64,000 nt of DNA from Parabacteroides merdae ATCC 43184. Lineage in GTDB: Bacteria > Bacteroidota > Bacteroidia > Bacteroidales > Tannerellaceae. The notes beneath the pieces are model-generated. The model worked only from the letters and a program-made list of their open reading frames with translations, was not told where the DNA came from and made no database searches. This document shows positions 25,780 to 35,059 of the stretch, in pieces. Made by a program: the position numbers and the translations under genes. Position 1 is the stretch's first letter, and each line of letters begins with the position of its first letter. Location: positions 3,224,001 through 3,288,000 of the forward strand of contig NZ_CP102286.1 in the NCBI RefSeq assembly GCF_025151215.1. The letters run 5' to 3'.

Positions 25780-27714
25780 ATGGAAGCTAAAACAACTTGC
25801 CACTCAGGATGCAGTTGCGGACATAATAAAGGAGAAGAACACCCGAACGTGGTATTGCCGATCCTGTCTTTCATCCTGCTCATTGTGGGGCTCATCTTAG
25901 ACCATACCGGACAAGGCTGGTTCTCGCCGACAGTAAAACTCGTCTGGTATCTGGCTGCTTTCCTCCCAGTAGGACTGCCTGTCATACGGGAAGCATATCA
26001 CGAGGCTTTGCGAAAAGACTTCTTCACCGAGTTTACATTGATGTCGGTCGCTTCGACCGGAGCTTTCAGCATCGGCGAATATCCGGAGGCTGTAGCTGTC
26101 ATGCTTTTTTATACGGTTGGAGAAATGCTGCAAAACAGGGCTGTCGAACGTGCTTCACAAAATATCAGCCGCCTGCTTGATGTCCGTCCCGAACGTACGG
26201 ACGTATTTCGTGAAGGTAATTATATCAATGTCTCCCCGAAAGAGGTACGGACAGGTGAACGAATCGAGGTAAAACCGGGCGGACGCATACCGCTCGACGG
26301 GATTTTACAGGAAACCGAAGCATCGTTCGACACCTCCGCCCTGACAGGCGAAAGCATGCCCCGCATACTTCGGAAAGGGGATGAAGTCCTGGCGGGAATG
26401 ATCGTACTGGGACAAACCGTCCGCATAGAAGTGAACCGTCCCTATGAACAAAGCGCATTAGCCCGCATTTTAGTGCTGGTGAAAGATGCAGCCGAGCGTA
26501 AAGCTCCTGCCGAACTGTTCATTCGTCGGTTCGCACGGTTCTATACGCCTGCCGTGATCGTGTTGGCTTTGCTGATCGTCACGGTTCCGGCATTTGCCGG
26601 ATTGATGATGCCGTCTTTCCAATACGTTTTTCATGACTGGTTGTACCGGGGATTGGTCTTTTTAGTTATCTCCTGTCCGTGTGCCTTGGTAATCAGCGTA
26701 CCGTTGGGATATTTCGGAGGTATCGGAGCGGCGTCACGTGCCGGTATCTTGTTCAAGGGTGGTAATTATCTGGATGCCATCACCCAGATAAATACCATTG
26801 CATTCGACAAAACAGGTACATTGACCACTGGCTGCTTTGACGTGACGGATATGCAGGCGCATAGAATTTCCGAGTCGGAACTATTGACCTTGCTTTTATC
26901 CGTCGAACAGAAAAGTACCCACCCGATCGCACAAGCGATCGTCCGCTACGCAAAGAAACAGAATATCTCTGCAGCAAGCGTATCGGAGATGCATGAACTG
27001 GCCGGACACGGCGTGGAGGCCGTCATCGGTGGACAGGAAGTGCTTGTCGGGAATATCCGCTTAATGAAAGAGCGCGGGATTTCCATCCCCGAAGAGTTGT
27101 CCGACCAAGTAGCGACCGTAGTTATCTGCGCCATCGATAAAAAATATGCCGGCCATCTGCTATTGTCCGATACGTTGAAAGACGATGCCGTAGAGGCGAT
27201 TGCCAAACTGAGGAAGTTAGGAGTGACGGATATCCGTCTACTGTCAGGTGACAAAAAAGAGATTGTCGCCTCTTTTGCCAGACGTTTAGGAATCGACCGG
27301 GCATACGGGAACCTGTTGCCGGAGGACAAGGCGGCACATATCCGGGAAATGGTTGAAGAGCCGGGCAAAACCGTGGCTTTTGTCGGAGACGGAATGAATG
27401 ATGCTCCGGTATTGGCACTAAGCCATGTAGGGATTGCGATGGGCGGACTCGGTTCGGATGCGGCAATCGAGAGTGCCGACGTCGTTATCCAGAACGACCA
27501 GCCGTCCAAAGTGGCGACCGCCATCACGATCGGGCGCAAGACACGTACGATTGTCCATCAGAATATCATAGGGGCACTTGTTGTAAAAGGGATTGTGCTG
27601 TCGGCAGGTGCATTGGGATACGCCACGTTGTGGGGGGCAGTCTTTGCTGATGTCGGTGTCGCTCTGCTGGCAGTCCTCAACTCGGTCCGCATACTGAACA
27701 GGAAGGTATGGTAA
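25780..27714 (+). CDS. Zinc/cadmium-type P1B ATPase
   Basis: This 644-residue inner-membrane heavy-metal pump has a short N-terminus with a Cys/His cluster (CHSGCSCGH) in place of a full HMA domain. It carries the actuator motif ALTGES and the membrane metal site Cys299-Pro-Cys301. The phosphorylated Asp343 lies in DKTGTLT, the HP motif is STHPIAQAIVRYAK, and the hinge is GDGMNDAPVLALSHVG. The last membrane pair carries Lys603 (VVKG) and Asp624 (ADVG), the residues that mark the Zn/Cd/Pb class (P1B-2). It should export Zn2+ or Cd2+ from the cytosol. It is paired with the Fur-family gene and has its own operator-like site. Two hairpin elements follow the stop codon. Confidence 0.95.
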   Translation: MEAKTTCHSGCSCGHNKGEEHPNVVLPILSFILLIVGLILDHTGQGWFSPTVKLVWYLAAFLPVGLPVIREAYHEALRKDFFTEFTLMSVASTGAFSIGEYPEAVAVMLFYTVGEMLQNRAVERASQNISRLLDVRPERTDVFREGNYINVSPKEVRTGERIEVKPGGRIPLDGILQETEASFDTSALTGESMPRILRKGDEVLAGMIVLGQTVRIEVNRPYEQSALARILVLVKDAAERKAPAELFIRRFARFYTPAVIVLALLIVTVPAFAGLMMPSFQYVFHDWLYRGLVFLVISCPCALVISVPLGYFGGIGAASRAGILFKGGNYLDAITQINTIAFDKTGTLTTGCFDVTDMQAHRISESELLTLLLSVEQKSTHPIAQAIVRYAKKQNISAASVSEMHELAGHGVEAVIGGQEVLVGNIRLMKERGISIPEELSDQVATVVICAIDKKYAGHLLLSDTLKDDAVEAIAKLRKLGVTDIRLLSGDKKEIVASFARRLGIDRAYGNLLPEDKAAHIREMVEEPGKTVAFVGDGMNDAPVLALSHVGIAMGGLGSDAAIESADVVIQNDQPSKVATAITIGRKTRTIVHQNIIGALVVKGIVLSAGALGYATLWGAVFADVGVALLAVLNSVRILNRKVW

Positions 27715-27738
27715 AACGGGGATGTGTCAACATCTCCT

Positions 27739-27834
27739 TGTCCCCGCACTTGATGCGGGGACACAAAAGGACAGACCTTATCAATCGGATTTTTATAAGG
27801 TCGGTTTTAATGCGATCCCGCGTCAAGCACGGGA
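27739..27834. repeat. REP-like hairpin pair between convergent genes, with an added hairpin
   Basis: The first hairpin has 10-bp perfect arms (TGTCCCCGCA 27739-27748, TGCGGGGACA 27754-27763). The second (27816-27834) has the same core in the opposite orientation, CCCGCRTCAAGYRCGGG when written on one strand. Between them is a third stem (GACCTTAT 27774-27781, ATAAGGTC 27795-27802). They sit between the ends of the ATPase gene and the GH43-like gene. They may serve as a bidirectional terminator or be a dispersed REP-type repeat. Confidence 0.65.
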
Positions 27835-27895
27835 ACAGGACAGTTTTGACATACCCTCATACATTTTGACACGCAGCCTCGTTTATGATCGTTTT

Positions 27896-28891
27896 TCACT
27901 TTCCTTTCAGAAAAGGTTTTCCATTTTTCCAAACCACCTCTTCCTGTGTGATATACCAGGTTTTTCCGTTATCGTTATTTCCCTGATAGAACAGATAAGT
28001 TCGACCGTCCAAATCGGTAAAAATATGAGGATGGCCGGATTCGCTGGAATTCCATTCGCCGGGTTTGCCGTTCTTAAGGAAAGGTTCTTCCGAAAGACGT
28101 TTCCAGACAATGCCGTCTTCGCTTTCCGCCACTCCGATCTGTTGAGGGGCATTATTGTAAGCTCCGGCATAAAACATATAAAGTTTGTCACCTTTCTTTG
28201 CGATCGAAGCCCCTTCGATACATTTTCCTTCCCACGGATACACGGGATACAGGATAGAGGAATCCGTTACCTGTATCCAGTCTTCCCGGTTGAAATTGGT
28301 ATTGCCCGGAGCAACAGCTACTCCCTGCATCTGGATGTCGTAGTTTTTATCGCGGGTTGCAAAATAGAGGAAATAGCGTCCTTTGAACTCACACACTTCC
28401 GCATCTATGGCACGCCCACAAGTCCAATCTCCGGCCGGATGGAAAATCGGATTCGTCGGATTCCTTCTGAAATGAATGCCGTCATCCGATATGGCATGGC
28501 AGATGGCATCTTTCTTCCCATTCCCGTATGTCTGATAAAACAAATGCACCTTTCCATCCTTCACCAACGCACCGGGTGCACAAAGTCCTTTCTTCTCATA
28601 ATCAGCTTCGGGAGCAGGCGTGATCTCGCCCACCTTCGTCCAGTTCATCAAATCCTTACTCTCGGCAATCCCAATATTCCATCCGGAATCAGGTTCCCCC
28701 TTCATCGGCGGAATGGAATGGTACATCAAATAGCGCCCCTTAAAATTAACCACATGCGGATCTTTCGAATAAGGAACCCCGACACGGGAGGTATCGCCGT
28801 ATAACATGAGGGGACGAGCAGAAGAGCCCTGTGATAAAATTAACTGAAAGTTTCCCCATAACAATAGAATAATCAAAACAAGTTGCTTCAT
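27896..28891 (-). CDS. GH43-like beta-propeller glycoside hydrolase, paralogue 2 (PUL C)
   Basis: This is a 331-residue exported enzyme. The ATG at 28891 gives a clean signal peptide (MKQLVLIILLLWGN, ending LSQG); an upstream TTG would not. The five-bladed propeller pattern carries the acidic triad expected of GH43-type enzymes: Asp in YSKDPHVVNF, Asp in AIDAEVCEF and Glu in CIEGASI. GH117 and related propellers are alternatives, so the family is not certain. It is a close paralogue of the next upstream gene, with near-identical stretches such as GAYNNAPQQIGVA and WNSSESGHPH. It is the last gene of PUL C and is separated from its paralogue by 148 bp. Its codon use is more GC-rich than its twin, so one copy may have come from elsewhere. 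Confidence 0.8.
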   Translation of the reverse strand: MKQLVLIILLLWGNFQLILSQGSSARPLMLYGDTSRVGVPYSKDPHVVNFKGRYLMYHSIPPMKGEPDSGWNIGIAESKDLMNWTKVGEITPAPEADYEKKGLCAPGALVKDGKVHLFYQTYGNGKKDAICHAISDDGIHFRRNPTNPIFHPAGDWTCGRAIDAEVCEFKGRYFLYFATRDKNYDIQMQGVAVAPGNTNFNREDWIQVTDSSILYPVYPWEGKCIEGASIAKKGDKLYMFYAGAYNNAPQQIGVAESEDGIVWKRLSEEPFLKNGKPGEWNSSESGHPHIFTDLDGRTYLFYQGNNDNGKTWYITQEEVVWKNGKPFLKGK

Positions 28892-29039
28892 AAATACTAT
28901 CTGATCTTTTTTAATTGACAAATGTAACTAATATTCTTCTAAATAAATTCGTAAATCGGATTTACAATAAATGATACAGCCTATCCTTCTATCCTTTTGC
29001 CATTAAACAGGGAAACAAAGGGCAAGCCATATACATTAT

Positions 29040-30014
29040 TTATTTCAAGTAAGGTTTACCATCCTTCCATAAAACTTCTTGCTGTGTAATATACCAAGTC
29101 TTACCATGATCATTATTACCTTGATAGAACAAATAAGTCCGTCCGTCAAGATCGGTAAAAAGGTGAGGATGACCAGATTCACTTGAATTCCATTCTCCCG
29201 GTTTTCCATTTCGTAAAAAAGGTTCTTCCGACAGACGTTTCCAGTTCAAACCATCTTCACTGACAGCAACCCCGATCTGCTGAGGAGCATTATTATAAGC
29301 TCCGGCATAAAACATATACAGTTTATTATCCTTCTTAACAATCGAGGCACCTTCAATACATTCTCCCTCCCAATCACACTCTGGATACAAGATCGATTTA
29401 TCACAAGCTTGTGTCCAGTCTTCCCTGTTAAAATCAGTATTCAAAGAAGCTGTTGCCACTCCTTGCATTTGTATTTTAAAATCCTTGTCACGAGTTGCAA
29501 AATAAAGAAAATACTTTCCATTGAATTCACAAACTTCAGCATCAATAGCCCGTCCACAGTTCCAATCACCCGTCGGATGAAAAACCGGATTACTCGGGTC
29601 GCGATCAAAGTGGATACCATCAGTTGACACAGCATGACAGATTGCATCATTTTTTCCATTTCCATAGGTTTGATAAAACAAATGAATTTTACCATCCCGA
29701 ACTAAAGCACCAGGTGCACAAAGCCCATTCTTTTCATAAACGGCATTCTTTTCCGGCGTTATTTCACCGACTTTCGACCAATTAACCAAATCTTTACTGG
29801 ATGCGATGCCAATGTTAGCACCAGAACCAGATACATCCAACCTCGGTGGAAGCGTATAATACATCAAATAACGTCCCTGAAAATTCACGACATGCGGATC
29901 TTTTGAAAAAGGAACTCCACGACGAGAAGTATCTTCATACATCATCCTCGGTTGCTGGGGTTTACCCAGCAACGAGAAAAACAAACAAGTCAATAATAAA
30001 ACATATACTCTCAT
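29040..30014 (-). CDS. GH43-like beta-propeller glycoside hydrolase, paralogue 1 (PUL C)
   Basis: This is a 324-residue exported enzyme. The ATG at 30014 (MRVYVLLLTCLFFSLLG) gives a signal peptide and leaves 19 bp after susD; a longer frame would overlap susD. It shows the same propeller blades and acidic residues as its neighbour: FSKDPHVVNF, AIDAEVCEF and CIEGASI, with FYAGAYNNAPQQIG and YLFYQGNNDHGKTWY. GH43-type enzymes remove arabinose, xylose or galactose residues; relatives such as GH117 act on other linkages. Two tandem copies behind one susCD pair suggest two related linkages or a recent duplication. The AT-rich codon use matches the rest of PUL C. Confidence 0.8.
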   Translation of the reverse strand: MRVYVLLLTCLFFSLLGKPQQPRMMYEDTSRRGVPFSKDPHVVNFQGRYLMYYTLPPRLDVSGSGANIGIASSKDLVNWSKVGEITPEKNAVYEKNGLCAPGALVRDGKIHLFYQTYGNGKNDAICHAVSTDGIHFDRDPSNPVFHPTGDWNCGRAIDAEVCEFNGKYFLYFATRDKDFKIQMQGVATASLNTDFNREDWTQACDKSILYPECDWEGECIEGASIVKKDNKLYMFYAGAYNNAPQQIGVAVSEDGLNWKRLSEEPFLRNGKPGEWNSSESGHPHLFTDLDGRTYLFYQGNNDHGKTWYITQQEVLWKDGKPYLK

Positions 30015-30033
30015 TTTTATTGATTCTAAATGA

Positions 30034-31764
30034 TTAATTGCCATAACCAGGATTCTGGGTAAATTCCTCCGGATTCGAAACATTTGTCAACTGATCACGC
30101 GGTATCGGGCGTAATACATGATAATCTTTAAATTTCCCTGCAGTCATAGGACTGATTTCAGGATCATTCATACGCTCCATCAATTTGTCCGTCCGTTTCA
30201 AATCATACCAACGATGCATTTCTCCCATCAATTCACGAGCTCTTTCATCCAAAATAAAGTCAATCGTCACATCGGAAGACTTAATCTCCATCTCCGCTTC
30301 ATGCCCAGGTACAGCGGCACGGCGACGAACTACATTAATATATTCAGCTGCTTTCTGAGCATTTCCAGACAGGAATGCAGCTTCAGCAGCCAACAAATAT
30401 GTATCAGCCAAACGATAAACAAAAACATTACGCGATCCGGCTGTCCAGTTAACTTCTGGACGCAGGGGATCCAAATGTTTCACCAAATAAGCATACATTT
30501 TATAAGAAGTAAAACGAGTATTCGACGGCCATTCCGCATTCGGATTCTGCTCAGACTGGACATCCATCAGAGGATCGATTTGTTCACGCATATATTCCGG
30601 AAGAAATACCAAAACAGGCCAAACTTCTTTAATCTGTTCCGGTGTCCAAGGTTCTCTTGGATCAATCATGGCCAACTCTCCTTTTGTCCAAACCTTTTCT
30701 TCCACTTTTTTGGTAAACGGGCTGAAAACATTCTCCGTCACAGAATTTTCCGTTACATTCCACCGAGAAATAAAACAATCATCCCAACGTTGATCTTTCG
30801 TTTTGTCAAACAAACTTATTGCAAAATCAGAAGAACGCTCACGGCTCCAAGGTCTGCCATACTCAATAACTCTCTTTACAGCAGGATGTTCTTCCGAATA
30901 GGCTGAACAAAAGTACATATGGGCTGTATTACCATCTCCATTTAATTCCGCATTTTGCGTATACAAAACAGAGAAAAGGACTTCCGAATTATTTTTATTA
31001 TTGATATCCCATAATTCTGCGTGCGATTTAACCAACGAATATTTACCAGAATTGATCACCTGCTCGGCATAATTCAAAGCTTTTTTCAAATCGTCATCAC
31101 TCCGTTTCAAAGTAAGATACACTCTCGACAGATGGTGCATAGCTGCATATTTTGTTATATGCCCGAATTCAGATGCCTGGTAAGTTTCCGGCAAGTTTTC
31201 TACAGCAAATTCCAAGTCTGTAACAATTTGATTCCAAACTTCATCTACTTTTGTTTTATGTGCAGTAGTCTCTACTGAATTTGTCGGCTTCAACGGCATA
31301 GGAATATCACCAAACTGCTGTACCAGATGATAAAAATAGTGTGCTCTGATAAATAACGATTCTGCAAGAAAACGTGTTTTTAGATCTTCATCCAATCCAG
31401 GAATATCATTATTTTCCAGACTCTCAATAACTGCATTACACTGATTCACGGATTTATAACAACTATACCAGAAACTCCTGACATCAGCATTTGTCGCATC
31501 AATCGTCCAATTATACCATTGCTCATGTCCTTGATGACCGATCCATATATCCGAAGGACCTTCACACATATAAATCAAGTATTCCTGTATATACATTCCC
31601 CTTAAGGTTGAATACAATCCATTGACACCATTGGTTATACCATCTTTCGTCGTATAAAAATTACCAACAGTCACTTTATTATAAGCCGTCTCATCCAAGA
31701 AGTCGCAAGACGACAAACATAGCAGAGACAACGAACCTATCAATATTTTATTTAGTATTTTCAT
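30034..31764 (-). CDS. SusD-like surface glycan-binding lipoprotein (PUL C)
   Basis: This 576-residue protein has signal peptide and lipobox ending CLSSC, then DFLDETAYNKV. Family features are AESLFIRAHYFYHLVQQFGDIPM near residue 135, the signature DFILDERARELMGEMHRWYDLKRTDKLMERM near residue 510, and the end LRPIPRDQLTNVSNPEEFTQNPGY. It follows susC by 25 bp and precedes the first GH43-like gene by 19 bp. No terminator is seen in that gap, unlike in PULs D and E, so susD and the enzymes are probably made together. Confidence 0.95.
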   Translation of the reverse strand: MKILNKILIGSLSLLCLSSCDFLDETAYNKVTVGNFYTTKDGITNGVNGLYSTLRGMYIQEYLIYMCEGPSDIWIGHQGHEQWYNWTIDATNADVRSFWYSCYKSVNQCNAVIESLENNDIPGLDEDLKTRFLAESLFIRAHYFYHLVQQFGDIPMPLKPTNSVETTAHKTKVDEVWNQIVTDLEFAVENLPETYQASEFGHITKYAAMHHLSRVYLTLKRSDDDLKKALNYAEQVINSGKYSLVKSHAELWDINNKNNSEVLFSVLYTQNAELNGDGNTAHMYFCSAYSEEHPAVKRVIEYGRPWSRERSSDFAISLFDKTKDQRWDDCFISRWNVTENSVTENVFSPFTKKVEEKVWTKGELAMIDPREPWTPEQIKEVWPVLVFLPEYMREQIDPLMDVQSEQNPNAEWPSNTRFTSYKMYAYLVKHLDPLRPEVNWTAGSRNVFVYRLADTYLLAAEAAFLSGNAQKAAEYINVVRRRAAVPGHEAEMEIKSSDVTIDFILDERARELMGEMHRWYDLKRTDKLMERMNDPEISPMTAGKFKDYHVLRPIPRDQLTNVSNPEEFTQNPGYGN

Positions 31765-31789
31765 ATTCTACTTTCAATTAATCAGATTA

Positions 31790-34700
31790 TTAGAAACTTG
31801 CATTTACTCCAAATATAAATGAGGTTAACGGACGGTGGTCTGTATAGCTATTACAGTTTTCCGGATCCAGTCCTACATAATCACTCTTTGTCCATGTATA
31901 TGGATTTTCAACCATAAAATATACCCTGAATTTTTCACTATAAAACTTTTTCGAAATCTCTTTCGGTAAAGTATATCCCAAATTAATATTTTTCAGACGT
32001 ATAAATGACAGATCCCGATAAGCATAATCACTTGACACCAATAACTCCTGTGGATTAGTTATCGCAGGTTTCGGACAAGCATTAGAAGGATTATCCGGTG
32101 TCCAAAAATCAACATCCAGATGATTATAACGAGTTGATCCAGCCTCGTCAGTCAATACTCCTAATAGCTGTCCATACTTCTGACGTGTATAGAAATAAAC
32201 ATTCAAATCGAAATTCTTATAATAGAATCCTGTAGAAAGTCCTGCTGTCCATTTGGGTATTTTATTGAATGTATGCAAATCGCCTTCATCATAAACCCCA
32301 TTATTATTTACATCTTCTATTTTAGGATTACCAGGTTCACGTCCATACTTTGCCGCTTCCTCTTCTTCTCCATATTGCCAAACTCCTATATATTTATACA
32401 GACGTTCAACGTAGAGAGGTTGCCCAATGAACCATTTATTTCCCGGACTATCTTCCTTTCCATTGAACAACTCGACAATTTCATTCTTGTTATAGCCAAA
32501 AGTCAAATCTACTGTCCATCTGAAATCTTTTGTCACAACAGGTACAGTGTTCAAGGCTATTTCAATACCCGAATTACGTGTCTTACCTACATTTTGCCAA
32601 GTAAATTCATACCCTGTATTGATCGGCAAATTGCGTTTCATCAATAGATCACGTGTATTACGAATATATCCGTCAATAGAACCACTGATCCTGTTATTCA
32701 AGAAGCCAAAATCCACGCCGACATTATATTCTTCTGTACTTTCCCACCCCAATTGATTATTAGCCAACTCGGTAGGCAGATATCCCATTGCCGACTGCTC
32801 AGTTGTCCCGAAATAATACACATATTTACCTAAAGCTCCTTGTGTTGCATACTCAGAAATTGCTGTATTACCGGAATTACCCCAGCTCAAACGTAATTTC
32901 AGATTAGAAAGCCAATCAACTTCCCGAAGGAAAGACTCATCATTCATACGCCAAGCCAATGCAACAGACGGAAAGAAGTCCCATTTATTACCTTTTGCCA
33001 AACGAGAAGAGCCATCGTAACGTCCAGTCAATGTCAACAAATACCGATCCTTAAATGTATAATTAACTCTTCCCATAAATGACAACAAAGCCCATTTACG
33101 TACAGAAGAAAGACGTGTAAATACATCTGGTGCTTCATTCACATTAAACCACGAACCGTAATAAGGCATATCCTGTCCAGTCAAACCGACCAATTCTGCT
33201 TTATCTGTCTGCATATCATGCACCAACGATACATCCAAACTATGATCATTCAATACCTTCTTATAATTCAGAACATTCGTAAAAGTAATCTGTTGCTCGT
33301 TCGTTTTTTTGTATTCAGCAGACGGAGAAGCCAACTGGCGAGCTTGAGAAGTAGAACTCTTATAAACTCCATTTTCGATTGACGACAAGCCATATGTCAA
33401 ACTTGTTCGGAATTTCAAGCCTTTGATTATTTCCCAATCTGCAAATAAGTTCAAAAGGATACGGGTACGTTTTTCTTTATTGTCTACATTATTCTTATCA
33501 GTATCAAACAAAGGATTCGAATGCAATACCGTCTGATACCAACCGCTATTGTAAAAGCGCATATCTCCATTCTCGTCATAAACCTCCGTTAGTGGATCAA
33601 TAACTGTTCCATATTTCCAAACACTATTATCTCCATTATTACGAGTTGTCAATGCTAAAAGAGAAGAATAGCCTACCGTCAAGTTCTTTGCTAATTCCAT
33701 ATCCCCGTTAATACGGGCTGAGAAACGTTCATATCCCATATTATCAATAATACTTTGGTCTTTATTATAGCCTAACACTAACATATTACGATTACGACCA
33801 TTCGATTGATTGATACTGACATTATGATCCGTTTTATAGCCCGTACCGCTAAACATCAAATCTTGCCAATCTACAAACTGTCCGGAGTTCAAGGCTTTTA
33901 ATTGAATATCATCAAATATTTCCTTATCTGTCTTTCCATAATTAGCCATTCTTTTCCAGTCTGCATATTTTTCACCGCTCATCATATCATAATTTTTGAA
34001 TGACTTGGACACACCGACATATCCGTCATAACTAACAGACAGTTTAGCTTCCTTACGGGCACGTTTTGTCGTAATGATAACAACACCATTTGCTCCTCGA
34101 GAACCATAAATAGCAGTGGATGAAGCATCTTTCAAAACATCAATCGACTCGATTTCTGCCGGATTGATCTCATCGATCTTTCCTCCGAACGGAGCATCAT
34201 CCACCACTATCAACGGATCATTGCCCGCATTGATCGAATTATATCCACGGATCACAATGGTAGAAGATGCTCCGGGAGAGTTTCCCATCGTAATATCCGC
34301 ACCTGCAATTTTACCTTGCAATGCTTGCATAGGATCTTTCATCACAGCCTGATTCTGAATCGATGAAGAAGAAATCTGTGAAACAGATCCTGTTAGGTCA
34401 CGTTTTTTGACAGAACCATAACCTACCACAACCACTTCATCCAAAGCTTGCGTATCTTCCTTCAATTGGATGTTCAATGTTGTCTTACCTTTACTAACCG
34501 CAACATCCTTGTCCAAATATCCGATGTACGTTATACTTAATTTGGAACCTTCGGATATCGACAAAGAGAAATTCCCATCCATATCCGTAATCGTACCATT
34601 AGACGTTCCCTTTTCAACAACATTCGCCCCAACAACTGGTTCGCCATTTTCATCTTTCACGATACCTTTCACAATGATCTGCTTTTGCTGAGTGATAGAT

Positions 34701-35011
34701 GATCCTGCGGCTTCCTTCTTGGAAATCACAATCATCTTGCCCTGGACGGAATAAGACAATCCGTTATCCAATACGGCAGATAGAACTTCTTCCAAAGAAG
34801 CATCTTTAAAATCTCGCGTAATCTGCTTCCGTTCATTTACCTCGTCTTTCTTGTAAATGATGGAATACTGTAGTTCTTTCTCGACTTCCGCTAATACCGT
34901 TTTTAAAGGAACATTTTTAAATTGCCGGGTAATCCGCTGTGCATTCATGGAGGTAGCCCCAGAAAGCATCAAGGCAAGGATTAACGCCCTTCCTACATGT
35001 TTTCTATACAT
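31790..35011 (-). CDS. SusC-like TonB-dependent transporter with STN domain (PUL C)
   Basis: This 1073-residue outer-membrane protein has a signal peptide of about 25 residues (ending SMNAQ). The STN domain is at about 28-97 (NVPLKTVLAEVEKELQYSI), and the beta domain after a QQKQI linker at about 110-190. The TonB region is DEVVVVGYGSVKKRDLTGS, and the plug has VVDDAPFGG and IYGSRGANGVVIITTK. The barrel ends FIFGVNASF. The fecR-susC gap is only 48 bp, and the plus-strand promoter-plus-terminator arrangement seen at the other susC genes is absent. Confidence 0.95.
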   Translation of the reverse strand: MYRKHVGRALILALMLSGATSMNAQRITRQFKNVPLKTVLAEVEKELQYSIIYKKDEVNERKQITRDFKDASLEEVLSAVLDNGLSYSVQGKMIVISKKEAAGSSITQQKQIIVKGIVKDENGEPVVGANVVEKGTSNGTITDMDGNFSLSISEGSKLSITYIGYLDKDVAVSKGKTTLNIQLKEDTQALDEVVVVGYGSVKKRDLTGSVSQISSSSIQNQAVMKDPMQALQGKIAGADITMGNSPGASSTIVIRGYNSINAGNDPLIVVDDAPFGGKIDEINPAEIESIDVLKDASSTAIYGSRGANGVVIITTKRARKEAKLSVSYDGYVGVSKSFKNYDMMSGEKYADWKRMANYGKTDKEIFDDIQLKALNSGQFVDWQDLMFSGTGYKTDHNVSINQSNGRNRNMLVLGYNKDQSIIDNMGYERFSARINGDMELAKNLTVGYSSLLALTTRNNGDNSVWKYGTVIDPLTEVYDENGDMRFYNSGWYQTVLHSNPLFDTDKNNVDNKEKRTRILLNLFADWEIIKGLKFRTSLTYGLSSIENGVYKSSTSQARQLASPSAEYKKTNEQQITFTNVLNYKKVLNDHSLDVSLVHDMQTDKAELVGLTGQDMPYYGSWFNVNEAPDVFTRLSSVRKWALLSFMGRVNYTFKDRYLLTLTGRYDGSSRLAKGNKWDFFPSVALAWRMNDESFLREVDWLSNLKLRLSWGNSGNTAISEYATQGALGKYVYYFGTTEQSAMGYLPTELANNQLGWESTEEYNVGVDFGFLNNRISGSIDGYIRNTRDLLMKRNLPINTGYEFTWQNVGKTRNSGIEIALNTVPVVTKDFRWTVDLTFGYNKNEIVELFNGKEDSPGNKWFIGQPLYVERLYKYIGVWQYGEEEEAAKYGREPGNPKIEDVNNNGVYDEGDLHTFNKIPKWTAGLSTGFYYKNFDLNVYFYTRQKYGQLLGVLTDEAGSTRYNHLDVDFWTPDNPSNACPKPAITNPQELLVSSDYAYRDLSFIRLKNINLGYTLPKEISKKFYSEKFRVYFMVENPYTWTKSDYVGLDPENCNSYTDHRPLTSFIFGVNASF

Positions 35012-35059
35012 AAACCAATAAATTAAAGAATTAGATTTAATAATATATTAACAATTGCG

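Noticed and set aside
27722..28804. 360-codon plus-strand open frame after the ATPase
   Set aside because: It lies opposite the GH43-like gene, crosses the REP-like hairpins, and shows no recognisable motif; the minus-strand frame has signal peptide and catalytic residues.
28892..28921. TTG-initiated extension of the distal GH43-like protein
   Set aside because: The ATG at 28891 starts a proper signal peptide; the extension would bury it.
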